From NCBI GenBank assembly GCA_947627155.1, contig CANQUX010000008.1, positions 1 through 64,000 of the forward strand: a DNA stretch of 64,000 nt, in the 5' to 3' direction. The position numbers were made by a program, and so were the translations under genes. Below, in pieces: positions 60,734-64,000 of this stretch. Positions within the stretch are counted from its first letter, which is position 1. Each line of letters opens with the position of its first letter. This stretch comes from an uncultured Alphaproteobacteria bacterium. GTDB lineage: Bacteria > Pseudomonadota > Alphaproteobacteria > CAAHEQ01 > UBA3637. Under the pieces are notes generated by a model that saw only the letters and a list, made by a program, of their open reading frames with translations, did no database searches and was not told the origin of the DNA.

Positions 60734-61630
60734 TTATTTATCTTTTGTTTGATTTTCCCGTGATAAATAATTTTTAATGTGTTCGCCGATTTTGTCAAAC
60801 CGTTGAATCACAATCATACCGGCCGTTTCACAAATTTTTCTTTTGCAAGAAGCCACGTCACCCGTTTCGGCTTCATATCCCAATAACGGCAAAGAACTGA
60901 CCTGCTTTTGCGAACGACCCGATAAATAAACAAAAATCGGTTTTTTCGGCTTTTTCTTCTTCAAAAATTCGGCCAACTCCATTTCGAACTGACTGTTTGT
61001 TTTGCCGATAACCAAAATGGCTTTTGTTTTAAAATCAGCCAGTAACGATTCCACAACCGGCACAAACGATGTTCCCAACAACGTGCCGGATCCGATACCG
61101 ATACAGGTTGACACACCCAATTCATTAGCCGATAATTGTTGTACCGACTCATATGTTAACGAACTGGATCGCGACACAATCCCGATAGAACCTTTCGGAA
61201 ACAAATTCGCCGGCATATTTCCCGCCAACACCTGTTCCGGCACCACAATTCCGGGAGAGGCCGGCCCGATTAAATAAACATGATGTTTTTGTGCCAATTC
61301 CCGCATCCGCAAAATATCGTGATAGGGTACATGCGTTGTTGTGCAAATAATGAGCGGAATATGCGCTTTAATGGCTTCCTCGGTATCGGCAAACACACGC
61401 GACGGACTGGAAAAAATAACACTGACAACCGGTTTTGTTTTGTGAACCGCTTCTTTTACAGTAGCAAAAAGGGGAATATCCATAAATCGGGTAATGCTTT
61501 TATCCCGACTGATTCCGCTCACAATGTTGGAACCGTATGCCAAGGCTCTTTCAATATGAACGGCTCCCGTTGAACTGGTAATTCCCTGACAGAGAATCGG
61601 TGTTGATTTTGTCGGCATTTCAAGTTTCAT
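60734..61630 (-). CDS. SucD-like protein lacking the catalytic histidine
   Basis: 298 residues, the length and order of succinyl-CoA ligase alpha. CoA-binding blocks are recognisable (CQGITSSTGAVHIERALAYG; GIVSRSSSLTYESVQQL; TCIGIGSGTLLGTSF), but the residues of catalysis are not: the GEIGG glutamate block is IGKTNS (208-213) and the phospho-histidine loop MGHAGAI is replaced around LPLLGYE (247-253), so no His is there. The conserved PNCPG is PASPG. It must be inactive as a ligase if these alignments hold. The start overlaps the stop of the SucC-like gene by four bases and chpT follows after ten. Confidence 0.85.
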   Translation of the reverse strand: MKLEMPTKSTPILCQGITSSTGAVHIERALAYGSNIVSGISRDKSITRFMDIPLFATVKEAVHKTKPVVSVIFSSPSRVFADTEEAIKAHIPLIICTTTHVPYHDILRMRELAQKHHVYLIGPASPGIVVPEQVLAGNMPANLFPKGSIGIVSRSSSLTYESVQQLSANELGVSTCIGIGSGTLLGTSFVPVVESLLADFKTKAILVIGKTNSQFEMELAEFLKKKKPKKPIFVYLSGRSQKQVSSLPLLGYEAETGDVASCKRKICETAGMIVIQRFDKIGEHIKNYLSRENQTKDK

Positions 61631-62781
61631 GACAACTCTCCCACGGCATTGATAATGGCTTTCACCGCTTCTTCCGGCTTTTTAATCACTACGAACGGCA
61701 AGCGACTCTCAAACAAAAGCCGTTCACCGATATGCGCGTTTGTTCCGTCCATTCGCACCACCAGCGGAATATCACCCGAAATCTCCCGTGAAGCGTCGAT
61801 CAACCCTTGCGCGATGGTATCGCATCGCGTTAAACCGCCGAAAATGTTAATAAACACCCCGTCAACATTCGGCTCGGATAATGCCAGTTTAAAGGCACGC
61901 GCCACCGAATCGCCCGTCGGCTCCGTTCCCACGTCTAACAAACAGGCCGGACGCCCGTTATGCACTCGTAACAGCTCCACCGTTGCCCCGCCCAAACCCG
62001 AACCGTTGACCAAACAGGCAATATTACCGTCAAACGGCGTATATCTGAAATTATATTTTTGTGCCAAAGCCTGTCGCTCGTTTCCTTCCGGTGTTTCTTT
62101 CAAAACACCCACATCCGAAAATCGATTAACGGCTTCGTTATCAAACACAATGCGTCCGTCTTCGATGACCCAATTATTTTTAAGCGTTAACACCAGCGGC
62201 CGAAACTCAACGCAAATAGCATTATAATTTTCGAACAAAGAAAACATCTGACGCAAAACAACCATGAGTTTGGCCTCCGTCAATCCGCTCACGTCAATAT
62301 AGCGCAAAACCTTGTACCAAAAAAGCAGATTCGGCTTTAAGTGCGGTATTTCAAATTCTTTCAACTTACCTTTTTTCTCAACGGCAATGACATAAGCATG
62401 ACGGGCAAAATCAATGCGAACGGATACATTCAATTTTTCTTTGGCCTGACAAACTTCTTCCACATAAACCCGTCGGACAATTTGTGCTTTTTGCAGGGAC
62501 GGTGTTAAAAAGGGATGTCCTAACATTTTTTCCGCTCGTTTGACAACTTCTTCAACACTGAATGCCGTTTGCACGCCGCTTTTTTCGTCCGCATCGGCAT
62601 CGGTGAAATAGCCGGCCGCTCGATTCACGTCATGAATTTGCACTTTAATCTGCCACACTTTTCCGCCGATTTGTTCGGCAATTTCTCCGGCTTCTTTTGG
62701 GGTATAAGCAATGTTTCCGTTTAAAATCGGCAATTTGTGATCTTTAAAAAATCGTTTATTTTGATATTCGTGAATGTCCAT
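61627..62781 (-). CDS. SucC-like protein with degraded ATP-grasp site
   Basis: 384 residues from ATG 62781 (AGAGGC site), close to the 388 of E. coli SucC. It begins MDIHEYQNKRFFKDHKLPIL like SucC and keeps NIFGGLTRCDTIAQGLIDA and the C-terminal rise VVRMDGTNAHIGERLL. But the glycine-rich nucleotide loop HAGGRGKAGG is HDVNRAAGYF (50-59), the EINPL block is EFRPL (192-196), and GGGAT is GTEPT (285-289). ATP binding is therefore doubtful. It leads the operon with the SucD-like gene and chpT, divergent from rho. Confidence 0.85.
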   Translation of the reverse strand: MDIHEYQNKRFFKDHKLPILNGNIAYTPKEAGEIAEQIGGKVWQIKVQIHDVNRAAGYFTDADADEKSGVQTAFSVEEVVKRAEKMLGHPFLTPSLQKAQIVRRVYVEEVCQAKEKLNVSVRIDFARHAYVIAVEKKGKLKEFEIPHLKPNLLFWYKVLRYIDVSGLTEAKLMVVLRQMFSLFENYNAICVEFRPLVLTLKNNWVIEDGRIVFDNEAVNRFSDVGVLKETPEGNERQALAQKYNFRYTPFDGNIACLVNGSGLGGATVELLRVHNGRPACLLDVGTEPTGDSVARAFKLALSEPNVDGVFINIFGGLTRCDTIAQGLIDASREISGDIPLVVRMDGTNAHIGERLLFESRLPFVVIKKPEEAVKAIINAVGELS

Positions 62782-62858
62782 AAAGCCTCTTTTAACGAAA
62801 ATAACCGCCTTTTTTATTACTTTGACATAAAAGGAACGGAAAGTCCAGTTTTTTTTGA

Positions 62859-62887
62859 TTGACAAACGGGAAAAAAATTGTTAAAGT
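62859..62887 (+). promoter_or_regulatory. candidate rho promoter
   Basis: TTGACA at 62859-62864, 17-base spacer, TAAAGT at 62882-62887; about 90 bases of leader precede the rho start, in keeping with the autoregulated leader of rho in other bacteria. Confidence 0.5.
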
Positions 62888-62981
62888 ATGTTCATTCGGC
62901 AATTCTGTCCGATTTGAAAGCATTGATTTTCATTATTCGGCTTTCTGTAATTTCCCTTATTTTATTATTTATGAGGCTTTT

Positions 62982-64000
62982 ATGCAACTGAAAGATTTAA
63001 AGAAAAAAACGCCGTCCGAATTACTCATTTATGCCGAAGAACTCGGCGTTGAAAACGCTCCGTCTTTGCGCACGCAAGATTTAATGTATGCTATTTTAAA
63101 ACGTTTGGCCGAATCGGAAACCACGTTATACGGCGAAGGCGTGTTAGAGGTCATGCAAGACGGATTCGGCTTTTTACGCTATTCGGAAGCCAATTATCTG
63201 GCCGGTCCCGATGATATTTATGTGGCTCCCGCGCACATTAAAAAATGGGGATTAAGAACCGGTGATACCATTGAAGGAGAAATCAATGCGCCGAAAAACG
63301 GGGAAAAATATTTCTCGTTGGCAAAAATCAACACCGTTAACTTCGGCAATCCCGAAGAGTTACGATATCGGGTTAATTTTGACGACTTAACCCCGCTTTA
63401 TCCCGAAACACCGATTGTGATGGAATACGGCAACGGCGATCCTGCCGCCAATAAAGACTTAACGCCGCGCATTATCGATTTGGTTTGTCCGCAAGGCAAA
63501 GGGCAACGCTGCTTAATCGTGGCGCCGCCGCGCACCGGTAAAACGGTGATGCTGAAAAACATTGCGCATTCCATTGAAAAAAATCACCCCGAAGCGCATT
63601 TGATTATGTTGTTGATTGATGAACGCCCCGAAGAAGTAACGGATATGATTCGATCCATTAACGGCGAAGTGATCAGTTCCACGTTTGATGAGCCGGCAGC
63701 GCGTCATGTACAGGTGGCGGAAATGGTTATCGAAAAGGCAAAACGCTTGGTGGAACATAAAAAAGACGTGATTATTCTGTTAGATTCTATCACACGGTTA
63801 TCCCGCGCCTACAATACGGTTATTCCGTCCTCGGGCAAGGTGTTAACCGGCGGTGTTGACGCCAACGCGTTGCAACGGCCGAAACGGTTTTTCGGTGCGG
63901 CGCGGAACGTGGAAGAAGGCGGCTCGCTCACCATATTCGGCACGGCTCTCATTGAAACGGGCTCACGTATGGATGAGGTGATTTTCGAAGAATTTAAGGG
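62982..64000 (+). CDS. rho: transcription termination factor Rho (3' end off window)
   Basis: The first 339 codons of rho. The N-terminal helix bundle ([20 protein letters not shown]) is followed by the cold-shock RNA-binding domain ([17 protein letters not shown]), then the ATPase core: the Q-loop region [20 protein letters not shown] holds Walker A (PRTGKT), Walker B lies in [16 protein letters not shown], and the secondary RNA-binding region at [18 protein letters not shown] follows. The frame leaves the window at 64000, about 80 codons short of the usual 419. It is a hexameric RNA translocase that ends transcripts. It is divergent from the SucC-like operon, with 200 bases between. Confidence 0.97.
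   Translation, partial: MQLKDLKKKTPSELLIYAEELGVENAPSLRTQDLMYAILKRLAESETTLYGEGVLEVMQDGFGFLRYSEANYLAGPDDIYVAPAHIKKWGLRTGDTIEGEINAPKNGEKYFSLAKINTVNFGNPEELRYRVNFDDLTPLYPETPIVMEYGNGDPAANKDLTPRIIDLVCPQGKGQRCLIVAPPRTGKTVMLKNIAHSIEKNHPEAHLIMLLIDERPEEVTDMIRSINGEVISSTFDEPAARHVQVAEMVIEKAKRLVEHKKDVIILLDSITRLSRAYNTVIPSSGKVLTGGVDANALQRPKRFFGAARNVEEGGSLTIFGTALIETGSRMDEVIFEEFK

Overview
The window reads as a stretch of the chromosome of an AT-rich alphaproteobacterium with an outer membrane. Lineage markers are unusually plentiful: CtrA, a ChpT-type histidine phosphotransferase, GapR, a DUF1013/TrcR protein and a DUF4167 protein are all essentially alphaproteobacterial families. Rubrerythrin and the [FeFe]-hydrogenase maturase HydG suggest an anaerobic or microaerobic life, and the prepilin-like cysteine-rich protein resembles proteins I associate with gut alphaproteobacteria; that habitat is inference. 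No rRNA, tRNA, CRISPR array, prophage or complete insertion sequence was seen. Coding density is high, genes lie in short operons on both strands, and many ends carry clear intrinsic terminators.

Layout. 1-2264: 5' part of an autotransporter adhesin with GGAI/FxxN repeats. 2603-7894: small membrane protein, YgjP-like metallopeptidase, dnaX with an A10 slippery run, DUF4167 protein, a Pro/Val/Gln repeat protein, and the trcR-gapR pair. 8072-12396: an RND efflux pump (inner-membrane pump plus adaptor, no outer-membrane factor here). 12501-17574: LOG-family protein, ctrA with a perfect CtrA box in its upstream region, a divergent DivJ/PleC-like hybrid-free kinase, and a periplasmic solute-binding protein. 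17653-22369: a YwqK/MORN-like repeat protein followed by a complete Mla-type lipid transport operon and a tiny membrane protein. 22432-28074: HNH-like protein, thrS, a structured intergenic element, a prepilin-like cysteine-rich lectin-like protein and a tiny membrane protein.

28088-40691: phosphoesterase, TPR protein and PhoR-like kinase, mutS, YqaA-type membrane protein, glycine-zipper lipoprotein, rubrerythrin, HAD phosphatase, anmK, AsmA-like protein, frr and small unknowns. 40764-49977: MscS-family channel, coiled-coil protein, hydG, two thioredoxin-fold periplasmic proteins, a second YwqK-like repeat protein and hemW. 50056-56930: hpf-ptsN, rnhA, a DsbD-like protein that seems to lack one membrane cysteine, infC starting at ATT, an unknown anchored protein, and rnr. 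56978-64000: a eukaryote-type ileS, an operon of two catalytically degenerate succinyl-CoA ligase subunits with chpT, and the 5' part of rho.

Themes. CtrA, ChpT, a PleC/DivJ-like kinase, GapR and TrcR together give most of an alphaproteobacterial cell-cycle circuit in one window. Envelope upkeep (autotransporter, Mla, RND pump, Dsb-like proteins, lipoproteins, AsmA-like protein, MscS channel) is the other major theme. The points most worth following up are the SucC/SucD-like pseudoenzyme pair cotranscribed with chpT, the dnaX slippage site where both shifted frames stop at once, and the prepilin/cysteine-repeat/lectin-like protein beside a structured intergenic element.
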